Assembly (NCBI GenBank): GCA_001281695.1
Contig: LJIE01000001.1
Span: 2,937,521 to 3,001,520 of the forward strand
Source: a bacterium 336/3
GTDB lineage: Bacteria > Bacteroidota > Bacteroidia > Cytophagales > Thermonemataceae
Reading direction: 5' to 3'
Length of the DNA: 64,000 nucleotides
Position 1 is the stretch's first letter. Each line of letters starts with the position of its first letter. The position numbers and the translations under genes were made by a program. A model generated the notes under the pieces. The model had not been told where the DNA came from. It saw nothing but the letters and a program-made list of their open reading frames with translations, and did not search any database. Shown one piece after another: positions 35,121 through 42,929 of the stretch.

Positions 35121-35900
35121 ATGGAAGACTTACTATCTCTCGAAAATCTTATCAGTTTACTCACACTTTCTGTTTTAGAAATTGTATTAGGTATTGATAA
35201 TGTTATTTTCATTTCAATACTAGCAGGAAAACTCCCCAAAAGTCAGGAAGCAAAAGCCCGAAATTGGGGACTCATTTTGGCTGCTATTCTTAGGTTGGCT
35301 TTATTGGGCTGTATTTCTTGGATTATCAAAATGGATAAAACCCTCTTTTCGCTTTGGGGGCACAACTTGGATGGCAAGGATATTATTTTGATTATTGGAG
35401 GCTTATTTTTGATGGCAAAAAGCACTTCTGAAATTCATGGAAAATTGGAAGCTGTTGAAATGGATCAAGAAAAAACATCCAAAGCATCTGGAGTATTTAC
35501 ATGGATTTTAATTCAGATTGTACTAATCAACTTAGTTTTTTCTTTTGATAGTATCCTGACAGCCATTGGTTTGGTAAAAGAGATTCCGATTATGGTAGCC
35601 TCTGTAGTTATTTCAACAGCTATCATGTTTATTTTTGCAAAGTCCATCAACGATTTCATCAATCGCCATCCAACATTTAAAATTTTGGCTTTGGCATTCC
35701 TGATCATGATTGGATTCTTACTCATGGTTGAGGCCTTTGATGTTCATGTAGATAAAGATTATATCTATTTTGCGATGGCATTTGCAATTTTGATTGAGGC
35801 TGTCAATATGCGTTTAAGAAAGAAAGCTGTTGCACCTGTTCAACTTCGTAATCAGCATTTACACAAAGAAAACGACCCTGCACAGATTCTCAATAAATAA
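35121..35900 (+). CDS. TerC family integral membrane protein
   Basis: 259 residues, seven membrane helices. TerC-family marks are EIVLGIDNVIFISILAGKLP at ~20-38, LRLALLGCISWII, the GGLFLMAKSTSEIH motif near 90, and FSFDSILTAIGLVKEIP near residue 140, where the two acidic IDN/FDS motifs are conserved metal-binding sites. Members are linked to Mn export or metal loading. Tellurite resistance is not implied. Ends in a terminator. Confidence 0.93.
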   Translation: MEDLLSLENLISLLTLSVLEIVLGIDNVIFISILAGKLPKSQEAKARNWGLILAAILRLALLGCISWIIKMDKTLFSLWGHNLDGKDIILIIGGLFLMAKSTSEIHGKLEAVEMDQEKTSKASGVFTWILIQIVLINLVFSFDSILTAIGLVKEIPIMVASVVISTAIMFIFAKSINDFINRHPTFKILALAFLIMIGFLLMVEAFDVHVDKDYIYFAMAFAILIEAVNMRLRKKAVAPVQLRNQHLHKENDPAQILNK

Positions 35901-35915
35901 AATCTGTTTAAATAT

Positions 35916-35946
35916 AAAAACGCCAAGCATTATGCTTGGCGTTTTT
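35916..35946. terminator. Strong bidirectional terminator
   Basis: Perfect 14-bp stem AAAAACGCCAAGCA / TGCTTGGCGTTTTT with a 3-nt loop (TTA), A-tract left and T-tract right, between convergent terC and the lipid kinase gene. Confidence 0.9.
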
Positions 35947-35948
35947 AA

Positions 35949-36830
35949 TTATCCTGCCAAAACGTACAAACTACTTGGCTGAATAGATACATTGAGCTTT
36001 TCTCCCAAAGAAAAATTTTCACCATCTAAATGTACTGAACCCGATTTCTTACGCTCTAAACTCACTTTTTTAGTTCTAAATGTTTGGTAGTATTTTGTTT
36101 TAGGAAGCTGTTTCAAAAATAAGTCTAAGCCTATTTTTGGCATTTGCCATTTAGGAAAAGGTTGTAAGATACATACATCTATATAGCCATCCTGAATATC
36201 AGCTTGTGGGGCAATATAAGCATTATTTCCATATTGGGAAGCATTGGCAAATGTAATAGAAAATGCTTCTAATTCCATTTTACCTTCATCTGTTTCTAAA
36301 ATATATCTTTCTGGTTTGTAGCCAAAAAATGCTTTCAAAGTGCTTTCTACATAAGTTTTAAATCCTCTTTTGCCTGCTTGTGCAAAAAGACTACTTACAT
36401 AAGCATCAAAACCCACTCCTGACGTACAAAAAAATGGTTTTTCATTGATAAGACAAGTATCTATAATTTCTTTCTTAAAAGTTTTAATTCTTTCAATTGC
36501 TTTTGCAGGCGATTGATACAGGTTGAGGTGCCTTGCCAAGCCATTTCCCGAACCATAAGGAATAATACCTAAGGCTGTTTGAGTTCCTATCAGAGCTTGA
36601 GCTACTTCATTGATAGTTCCATCTCCTCCTACTGCTACCACACAATCTTTACCTTCTTCTACAGCTTTGAGAGTAAGTTCAGTTGCATGATTTTCCCTTT
36701 CAGTAAAAGAAACTGATGCATCAAATTGATTTTTAGGAAATTGGCTTTCGATCAAATCTACTACCTTTTTCTTAGATTTTCCTCCAGAAATTGGATTGAC
36801 TACAAATTGTATTTTTATAGGTGTGTTCAT
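35949..36830 (-). CDS. Diacylglycerol kinase-family (YegS-like) lipid kinase
   Basis: 293 residues, typical DagK/YegS/LCB5 family length. Nucleotide-binding motifs are FVVNPISGGKS near the N-terminus and VVAVGGDGTINEVAQAL with GGDGT at 68-72; YGSGNGLARHLNL follows, and a C-terminal beta domain with SVHLDGE closes the fold. It phosphorylates a lipid such as diacylglycerol or sphingoid-like bases, consistent with Bacteroidota lipid metabolism, but the substrate is unknown. It converges with terC. Confidence 0.92.
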   Translation of the reverse strand: MNTPIKIQFVVNPISGGKSKKKVVDLIESQFPKNQFDASVSFTERENHATELTLKAVEEGKDCVVAVGGDGTINEVAQALIGTQTALGIIPYGSGNGLARHLNLYQSPAKAIERIKTFKKEIIDTCLINEKPFFCTSGVGFDAYVSSLFAQAGKRGFKTYVESTLKAFFGYKPERYILETDEGKMELEAFSITFANASQYGNNAYIAPQADIQDGYIDVCILQPFPKWQMPKIGLDLFLKQLPKTKYYQTFRTKKVSLERKKSGSVHLDGENFSLGEKLNVSIQPSSLYVLAG

Positions 36831-36968
36831 ATTGAGTTAATTTTCAGTTTAAATAAATTTAATAAGTTGTTTCATAGAGGCAATACATATATCAAAAATT
36901 ATGCAAATCATTGATTTTAATCATATTAAATTTTAAAATATTATACTTTTTTTGAAAAATATTAAATC

Positions 36969-38312
36969 ATGAATCCTATTTCAGAACTTATCAGCAAATA
37001 CAATGTAGCAGTACCTCGCTATACGAGCTATCCAACTGTACCTTATTGGGAAGATAATTTGAATCAAAATACTTGGATAAATTCTATTCAAAACAATTTT
37101 AAGAAAGATGAAGGTATCAGTTTATATGTCCATTTACCTTTTTGTGAAAGTTTGTGTACATATTGTGGTTGCAATAAACGTATTACAAAGAACCATGCTG
37201 TAGAACTTCCTTATATAGAAACTCTTTTGCAAGAATGGCAAATGTATTTGGCTTTATTTCCTGAAAAACCCATTATCAAGGAAATTCATTTGGGAGGTGG
37301 TACACCCACTTTTTTCTCAGCAGAAAACTTAAGTTACCTAATTTTAACCATTTTAGAATCTGTTTATTTAGCTCCTGAGGCAGAATTGAGTGTAGAAGTT
37401 CACCCCAACTATACCAATTCTAAGCAGTTACAAGCACTTTATGATGTAGGTTTCAGGCGTTTGAGTGTAGGTATTCAAGATTTTGACGAAAAGGTTCAAT
37501 TTTTAATCAATCGCCCACAAAGTTTTAAGCAAACTCAAACCATATTTGAAGAAGCCCGAAAAATCGGCTATACATCTATCAATGCTGATATTATTTATGG
37601 CTTACCAGCTCAAAGTCTTCAAACCATTGAAAAAACTATTGAATACATCAAGATTTTGAAACCCGAACGCATTGCATTTTATAGTTATGCTCATGTTCCT
37701 TGGAAAATACCAGCCCAAAGGCGTTATACAGAAGATGATTTGCCTCAAGCACAAGAAAAACAAGCCTTATACGAATTGGGCAGAGACTTACTCAAAGAGT
37801 CTGGTTATGTAGATATAGGTTTAGACCATTTTTCTCTCCCACAAGACACACTCTATCAAGCGTCTTTAAATGGTACTTTACACAGGAACTTTATGGGCTA
37901 CACTACCCAAACAGGTAATTTACTGATTGGCTTAGGGGCTTCATCCATCAGTGATACAGGTGATGCTTTCATGCAAAATATCAAAGAAATTGAGGCTTAT
38001 CAAAAGGCTATTGAGCAAAAACAATTTGCGATTTTCAAAGGGCATTTGCTTACTCAAGAAGATAAACTGATTCGTCAATATATTTTAGATATTATGTGTT
38101 CTTACCAGACTACCTTTGGAAAAGAAATGGATGAAAAAGAGTTAGAAGAGTATCTTGATGATTTGATAAAAAACCATTTGATTGTTTACAAACACCCTCA
38201 TTTACAGGTAACAGATTTGGGTAAAATGTTTTTGAGAAACATTGCACTACAAATAGATAAACGTTATTGGGCGAAACAAGAAAATGCAAAAGTTTTTAGT
38301 AACGCTATTTAA
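36969..38312 (+). CDS. hemN: Oxygen-independent coproporphyrinogen III oxidase
   Basis: 447 residues, radical-SAM enzyme that converts coproporphyrinogen III to protoporphyrinogen IX without oxygen in heme synthesis. The cluster-binding motif is C59-x3-C63-x2-C66-x-C68 (CESLCTYCGC), preceded by RYTSYPTVPYW, the HemN-specific N-terminal signature. GGGTPTF follows, then SVGIQDF, and an HemN C-terminal domain with YTTQTGNLLIGLGASSIS. The full HemN motif set distinguishes it from HemW. Monocistronic. Confidence 0.96.
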   Translation: MNPISELISKYNVAVPRYTSYPTVPYWEDNLNQNTWINSIQNNFKKDEGISLYVHLPFCESLCTYCGCNKRITKNHAVELPYIETLLQEWQMYLALFPEKPIIKEIHLGGGTPTFFSAENLSYLILTILESVYLAPEAELSVEVHPNYTNSKQLQALYDVGFRRLSVGIQDFDEKVQFLINRPQSFKQTQTIFEEARKIGYTSINADIIYGLPAQSLQTIEKTIEYIKILKPERIAFYSYAHVPWKIPAQRRYTEDDLPQAQEKQALYELGRDLLKESGYVDIGLDHFSLPQDTLYQASLNGTLHRNFMGYTTQTGNLLIGLGASSISDTGDAFMQNIKEIEAYQKAIEQKQFAIFKGHLLTQEDKLIRQYILDIMCSYQTTFGKEMDEKELEEYLDDLIKNHLIVYKHPHLQVTDLGKMFLRNIALQIDKRYWAKQENAKVFSNAI

Positions 38313-38347
38313 TATTGCTTTTTTAATCATCAAATGGAATTATTTTG

Positions 38348-38355
38348 TATTTTTG
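38348..38355 (+). promoter_or_regulatory. -7 promoter box for the 158-residue gene
   Basis: Exact TATTTTTG, 22 nt before the ATG at 38378. No clear -33 box. Confidence 0.45.
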
Positions 38356-38377
38356 AGTACAGAATAATTCTATTTTT

Positions 38378-38854
38378 ATGAGAGCAGAATCTATTGGTAA
38401 TAAAAAGTATTCGTTGTTAGATAATGCTGGAAAATCCATTGGAACACTTAGTTATGAGGGTTGGTTTTCTCAGAAAGCCCAAGCAACATTTGACAATAAC
38501 CTTCTTTATTTCAAGCCCGAAGGTTTTTGGGGTACAAGCATTGAAGTACAAGAAAATAGTAAGCATTTAGCTTCTATTTCTATGAATTGGATGGGCGGGG
38601 TATCTATCAAAACCAACAATGGTATTGAGTATTCTATTAAACATAAAGGCTTCTGGAATTCTAAATTTGTTCTTTTTGATAGTAAAAAAGAGCCTTTATT
38701 AGAATTTAATCCAAGTTTTAAGTGGAGTAAATGGGCTTATGAATATGATATTCAGGTCTTGGATAAGAAAATTCTTGATGACCTACATATCGTTTTTTCA
38801 GCATTTTATGCGACTGTTTTTATATTCAGAACCATGACTAAAGGAGCAGCTTAA
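38378..38854 (+). CDS. Hypothetical protein with repeated G-F-W motif
   Basis: 158 residues, beta-rich. Two similar segments, F-K-P-E-G-F-W-G-T-S-I-E-V (~44-56) and I-K-H-K-G-F-W-N-S-K-F-V-L (~88-100), suggest an internal duplication. The strand-rich layout with a C-terminal hydrophobic helix is reminiscent of LURP-one/tubby-like folds, but that is only a guess. Co-directional with the next gene after 3 nt. Confidence 0.6.
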   Translation: MRAESIGNKKYSLLDNAGKSIGTLSYEGWFSQKAQATFDNNLLYFKPEGFWGTSIEVQENSKHLASISMNWMGGVSIKTNNGIEYSIKHKGFWNSKFVLFDSKKEPLLEFNPSFKWSKWAYEYDIQVLDKKILDDLHIVFSAFYATVFIFRTMTKGAA

Positions 38855-38857
38855 AAG

Positions 38858-39226
38858 ATGAATGCAAATAAAGTAAACCCAGAAGATTTAGAGCTAGAGT
38901 TTAGATGGGGACAATTGTTAAATAAAATACAAAAGACTGTTGGGCAAAGACCCAAAGATTTAAACGGTGTTCTTTTTTTAATAGGTGTTCAAGAACTTGG
39001 TAAAGGACATAAAAACTTTACTAAAGAAGAAAAACAAGACCTGATGCACATTGCAATTTGCAGAGTATTGAGCAAATTGGGTTTTTATACACTTGTAGGA
39101 ACAGATCAAGAGGGTTGGCCTCATTGGGAGCTTGCAAAGCCTTTACCCCAATTTGATTTGCTCGAACAAGAAAAACTACTTAAAAATCAGGTTTTAGAAT
39201 ATTTTGAAGATGAACAAATATTCTGA
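38858..39226 (+). CDS. Conserved-looking hypothetical protein (122 aa)
   Basis: 122 residues, soluble, helical with a beta patch. It has K-D-L-N-G-V-L-F-L-I-G-V-Q-E-L-G and H-I-A-I-C-R-V-L-S-K-L-G-F-Y, then G-T-D-Q-E-G-W-P-H-W-E. It reads like a compact Bacteroidota family, but I cannot name a function. Probably an operon with the gene at 38378, starting 3 nt after it. Confidence 0.62.
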   Translation: MNANKVNPEDLELEFRWGQLLNKIQKTVGQRPKDLNGVLFLIGVQELGKGHKNFTKEEKQDLMHIAICRVLSKLGFYTLVGTDQEGWPHWELAKPLPQFDLLEQEKLLKNQVLEYFEDEQIF

Positions 39227-39286
39227 TACATTTTTTTTTTTCATCTTTATTGTATATTTTTATCCGAAACTAATGTGTAAATTCTT

Positions 39287-41206
39287 ATGAAACGTGGTCT
39301 TACCATCCGTCTGAAAATCCTTCTTGGCTTCTTTGCCTTGATTTTGATATTTGCAGGATACGGTGTTTATAACATTTATATCATCAACAATAATGAAAAA
39401 AGTATTGAAAATACTCAAGTAATTATTGACCCTTCTTTTGATGTAATCAAAGATTTCAAACTCATGGTTGAAGGCTCTCAAAGGCTTACAATTGCATGGG
39501 CGTTTTCATCTATTCTCACAGAAGATAAAGAAAAGTTAAAAGAAATTCAGGATATACAATATCCTAAGCTCAAGGAGAATTTAAAAGGTTTGATGACAAA
39601 GTGGACTGATACTACACAAAAAGCAAAAGTAGATAGTGTATTTACACAATTTGAGGATTTTATAAAAAACCAGAAGAAAAAAGTAATGGAAGAGATTATT
39701 ACTGAGGAAGATAGGGTACAAAAACTTTTGGAGATGAATAACGTGGCTGAAACTGATATCAACCCTACAGCAAAGAATATTATCGAAAAACTTGATAAAA
39801 TTGAAGACTTCAAAAGAACAGAAAAAGATAGAGCTCAGATTAGTATTATCAAATCATTTGGTAGCTTGAAATTTCAAATTATCATCTTAATTGGTTTGGT
39901 TATCTTGCTTGGTATTTCCATTGCCTTCACGCTTACCAATAACATTGTACAACCTATTAATTATATCAATAAGGTTATCTCCCAACTTGGTAAAGGAGAA
40001 TTACCTGAAGACAAGAAAACGAAATTTAGACGAGATGAAATTGGGCAAATTGCTTCTTCAGTGGATAACCTAATTAATGGTTTACGCTCTACATCTCAGT
40101 TTGCCGAAAGTATTGGTCGTGGTATTTATAATGCAGAGTATAAGCCTCTTTCTGAAAACGACGTATTAGGAAATGCCTTGATAGAGATGAGGGACAACTT
40201 GGAAAAAGTAGATTATGAAGACCGTATTCGTAACTGGGCTACAGAAGGTCTTGCCACATTTGGTGATATTTTACGTAAAAACAATGATGATATCAATCGC
40301 CTTGCAGATGTAATTATCTCCGAACTCGTTAAAAAGCTTAATGCAAACCAAGGAGGATTATTTATTGTAAATAAAGATGAAGATGGAAGTGAGGAATATT
40401 TGAAAATGGAGGCTTGTTATGCTTGGGATAAAAAGAAATATTTGGAACAAAAAGTGTATTTAGGTGATGGGCTTACAGGACAAGCATGGCAAGAACAAGC
40501 TACCATTTATCTTACTGAAGTTCCCAATGATTACATCACTATTACATCAGGTTTAGGAAAAACCAATCCACGTAGTATTCTGATTGTACCTCTCAAAGTA
40601 AATGATGAAGTATTTGGAGTTGTGGAAATTGCAAGTATCTCAGAAATAGAAAATTATCAAATACAATTCGTTGAGCGTGTAGCTGAATCCATCGCCTCTA
40701 CCATTGCAACTGTGAAAAACACTGAGCAAACTGCCAAACTTCTTGAAGAATCTAAAATGCTTACAGAACAAATGAAAGCTCAAGAAGAAGAAATGATTCA
40801 AAACATGGAAGAGTTGCAGGCAACACAAGAAGAGATGGAACGTTCACAAATTGTTGCTCTTGAAAAAGATGCCTTGCTCAATGCCAACAACTTGATTTTC
40901 TACTTAAGTAGGAAATTTACTATTAATTCTGCTAATGAACTTGCTTCTCAACTTTTATACTATGCTCCTAATGAGTTTGAAGGTTTAAACATGACAGAGG
41001 TATTTTATTCTGATGCTAAATTTGAGGAAATGAAAGTTAATTTGAGCAGAGGGGAATATTGGAGTGGTATGACTACTATCAAAGCCAAAAGTGGAGATGA
41101 ATTACTTGTTAAAATTTCTGCTGGATCTTTGGGTATTGGTATGAGTAATAACCGTTATATTATTATTATGGATAATATCAATGACATTAAAATGCTTCAA
41201 AACTAG
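39287..41206 (+). CDS. Membrane sensor with HAMP, GAF and PAS but no kinase domain
   Basis: 639 residues. Order: membrane helix 1 (~11-31), a periplasmic helical sensor domain (~40-190), membrane helix 2 (~193-215), HAMP (~216-268), a GAF domain (~310-470, with L-G-D-G-L-T-G-Q-A), a coiled coil rich in Glu/Gln (~475-525) and a C-terminal PAS domain (~530-635). The protein stops there: no HisKA, HATPase, GGDEF or MCP signalling domain is present. It may signal through a partner protein or by scaffold changes. A strong terminator follows, so the gene is complete. Confidence 0.85.
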   Translation: MKRGLTIRLKILLGFFALILIFAGYGVYNIYIINNNEKSIENTQVIIDPSFDVIKDFKLMVEGSQRLTIAWAFSSILTEDKEKLKEIQDIQYPKLKENLKGLMTKWTDTTQKAKVDSVFTQFEDFIKNQKKKVMEEIITEEDRVQKLLEMNNVAETDINPTAKNIIEKLDKIEDFKRTEKDRAQISIIKSFGSLKFQIIILIGLVILLGISIAFTLTNNIVQPINYINKVISQLGKGELPEDKKTKFRRDEIGQIASSVDNLINGLRSTSQFAESIGRGIYNAEYKPLSENDVLGNALIEMRDNLEKVDYEDRIRNWATEGLATFGDILRKNNDDINRLADVIISELVKKLNANQGGLFIVNKDEDGSEEYLKMEACYAWDKKKYLEQKVYLGDGLTGQAWQEQATIYLTEVPNDYITITSGLGKTNPRSILIVPLKVNDEVFGVVEIASISEIENYQIQFVERVAESIASTIATVKNTEQTAKLLEESKMLTEQMKAQEEEMIQNMEELQATQEEMERSQIVALEKDALLNANNLIFYLSRKFTINSANELASQLLYYAPNEFEGLNMTEVFYSDAKFEEMKVNLSRGEYWSGMTTIKAKSGDELLVKISAGSLGIGMSNNRYIIIMDNINDIKMLQN

Positions 41207-41220
41207 AAGCTTAGTACAAT

Positions 41221-41260
41221 AAAGAAAAAGCCTTCTAAAAATTTAGAAGGCTTTTTCTTT
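41221..41260. terminator. Strong bidirectional terminator
   Basis: 19-bp perfect inverted repeat around AAAAAGCCTTCTAAA / TTTAGAAGGCTTTTT with a minimal loop, between the sensor gene and the convergent TerB-like gene. Confidence 0.9.
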
Positions 41261-41281
41261 ATATTGTCTTTTATATTTATA

Positions 41282-41710
41282 TTATGCAAAAATTTTCTTT
41301 ACATCGGCTTCGTTTGCACCTTGTTCAATAGCTTTTACCAATTTACCAATAAAAAGAGAGCCATTGCCTTGTGCCACTCCCATTTCTTCAGCAAAGCGAA
41401 CACACAATTCAATCTCATTATTATGTACAATTCCATCTGCAAGCATCATTCCTACCAATTCATATAATTGTCTGTATATCATATCTGCATTGCCAGATTG
41501 AGCCATAGCTATTTGCCCTGAGAATTTCTCTATTTCATCCATGTTTTTTGCAGAGATGTTATAGCTTTTTGCAATTTTGAGCAAATAATCCTTTTCCACT
41601 TGATCATAATAACCATCAGCCTTAGCCATTTCAATTAAATTTTGCAAATGACTACGTGTTTGATTTTTACCATTAGCGTTATTGCTGCGGAAGATGTTTA
41701 ACCAAGACAT
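41282..41710 (-). CDS. TerB-like (tellurite resistance TerB family) protein
   Basis: 142 residues from ATG 41710 (MSWLNIFRSNNANG); three codons upstream there is another ATG. A helical protein with the TerB pattern: LIEMAKADGYYDQVEKDYLLKIA near residue 30 and MMLADGIVHNNEIELCVRFAEEMG near residue 90, where the acidic A-D-G motif of TerB is duplicated. Metal-binding is likely; a tellurite role is not implied. Unlinked to terC in this window, which is 5.4 kb away. Confidence 0.82.
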   Translation of the reverse strand: MSWLNIFRSNNANGKNQTRSHLQNLIEMAKADGYYDQVEKDYLLKIAKSYNISAKNMDEIEKFSGQIAMAQSGNADMIYRQLYELVGMMLADGIVHNNEIELCVRFAEEMGVAQGNGSLFIGKLVKAIEQGANEADVKKIFA

Positions 41711-41869
41711 AATAAACAAAGATTTAGAATTCCTTAAATGGTGTTACGATATTTAGTGGTTAAAGGTTACACAATCTTAAAAAAAAAAAATAAGATTATA
41801 AACTTTTTTAAAATAAAATTCACAAAAAATGCCTTCTTTTGTCAGAAATCTAATAATATAATTTTATTT

Positions 41870-42364
41870 ATGTGGAAAAAAATCATTTTTGATGTAATAG
41901 CTTCATTATTATCATCTTACATATTGGCTGTTTGGTTAGACTACAATTTTGTAGGCAGTAAGTTTGAAGTAGAGTCTTTAATTTTTGGAATTCTTTTTGG
42001 AGTTCTTGCTCTTGCTCAAATTATACTTTTTTATATACTCAGAAAAAAGCAGTCTCCTCCTCTACCCTTACTCAATAAAATATTTGATATAATTTTTCCA
42101 TTTTTTTTAATTGGAACTATTTTAAGTTTTATTGGAATGGGTATTTATATTGGTGATATTTATGATGAACGTGTTGGACAAAGAATTATGGATTCTGTAT
42201 CTAATGACTTTACTCGCAATTTTATAGATATCTATGCTAGTGGGGGACAAGGTGCATTGATTGTCAAGCCCTTAGGCTTGTTATTATTTTTACTATCTAC
42301 TTCCATTAGTCGCTTTTTGGGAGCAAGCTTAAAAACGCAAAAAATTCCCAAACCAAAAGTTTAG
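41870..42364 (+). CDS. Membrane protein, function unknown (164 aa)
   Basis: 164 residues from ATG 41870 (MWKKIIFDVIASLLSSYILA); the frame upstream is a low-complexity Lys/Asn-rich extension and is rejected. Four membrane helices at about 4-22, 32-54, 70-92 and 130-148, with an external loop rich in Asp (GDIYDERVGQRIMD). No family recognised. Confidence 0.55.
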   Translation: MWKKIIFDVIASLLSSYILAVWLDYNFVGSKFEVESLIFGILFGVLALAQIILFYILRKKQSPPLPLLNKIFDIIFPFFLIGTILSFIGMGIYIGDIYDERVGQRIMDSVSNDFTRNFIDIYASGGQGALIVKPLGLLLFLLSTSISRFLGASLKTQKIPKPKV

Positions 42365-42401
42365 GAATTAGGCTAACAAAAGTTTCCTCTATAAAATTAT
42401 T

Positions 42402-42524
42402 TTATGAGGGCAAAAATGACATCATTGTAAAGCCAATAGCCAATAATAAAGCTACTTCTACAAAATCTAATATTTTTTTCATAGTCATAGACTTTTGATG
42501 ATTAGTAGATAATGAAATTTTCAT
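42402..42524 (-). CDS. 40-residue hydrophobic microprotein
   Basis: A short frame on the minus strand: ATG at 42524, stop TAA at 42402. The N-terminal 17 residues are polar (MKISLSTNHQKSMTMKK) and residues ~18-38 form one membrane helix, ILDFVEVALLLAIGFTMMSF, ending LPS. Two further in-frame ATGs allow a 26-28-residue form. It fills the only large gap between two plus-strand genes, which supports a real gene. Possible small membrane regulator or toxin-like peptide. No partner is evident. Confidence 0.5.
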   Translation of the reverse strand: MKISLSTNHQKSMTMKKILDFVEVALLLAIGFTMMSFLPS

Positions 42525-42629
42525 TTCGTTTAAGATTTAACATTTCTATATACAAGACCCTCGATTTTTCTGAAGGGTTGCAAGACTGCAAAAAAAAATA
42601 TACAAAAAATAAACCAAACTTTTAAAATC

Positions 42630-42875
42630 ATGAAAATTAGTGCCGAATTAAGTTTATATCCTTTGGATAATGATTACATACAAATCGTTTTAGATTTTAT
42701 TGAATCTCTCAAAAAAAACTCAAGCCTTGAAGTTATTACGAATGGTATGAGTACACAAATATTTGGTGATATAGATGAAGTAATGTCTACCATTACAAGG
42801 GCTACAAAGGAACTATATGAGCAAAAAAAAGCTATTTTGGTTATGAAAATTGGGAAAGGCATCTTAAAATTATAG
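42630..42875 (+). CDS. Thiamine-binding protein domain (MTH1187/YkoF-like)
   Basis: 81 residues, a ferredoxin-like MTH1187/YqgV (thiamine-binding) fold: M-K-I-S-A-E-L-S-L-Y-P-L-D-N-D-Y, I-Q-I-V-L-D-F-I-E-S-L, V-I-T-N-G-M-S-T-Q-I-F-G-D. The N-G-M-S-T-Q motif is the family hallmark. Likely a cytoplasmic binder of thiamine or its precursor. Upstream of ftsK and possibly independent of it, since ftsK has its own -7 box. Confidence 0.85.
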   Translation: MKISAELSLYPLDNDYIQIVLDFIESLKKNSSLEVITNGMSTQIFGDIDEVMSTITRATKELYEQKKAILVMKIGKGILKL

Positions 42876-42893
42876 TATTTTTCAGAAATTGCG

Positions 42894-42901
42894 TATTTTT
42901 G
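42894..42901 (+). promoter_or_regulatory. -7 promoter box of ftsK
   Basis: Exact TATTTTTG, 28 nt before the ftsK ATG. No clear -33 element. Confidence 0.45.
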
Positions 42902-42929
42902 CATAATTACCCAAATTTATATCTGATAC

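Noticed and set aside
35121-41710. Tellurite-resistance island from terC and terB-like genes
   Set aside because: They are 5.4 kb apart with unrelated genes (lipid kinase, hemN, sensor) between them, and no other ter genes are present. TerC and TerB-like proteins are common housekeeping metal-related proteins.
41738-41869. 44-residue Lys/Asn-rich extension of the 164-residue membrane protein
   Set aside because: Low-complexity AT-rich leader; the ATG at 41870 begins directly before the first membrane helix.
42541-42600. Possible hairpin or regulatory RNA upstream of the microprotein and the thiamine-binding gene
   Set aside because: Only about 5 bp of pairing (ACCCT / AGGGT) and no promoter or T-run, so not supported.
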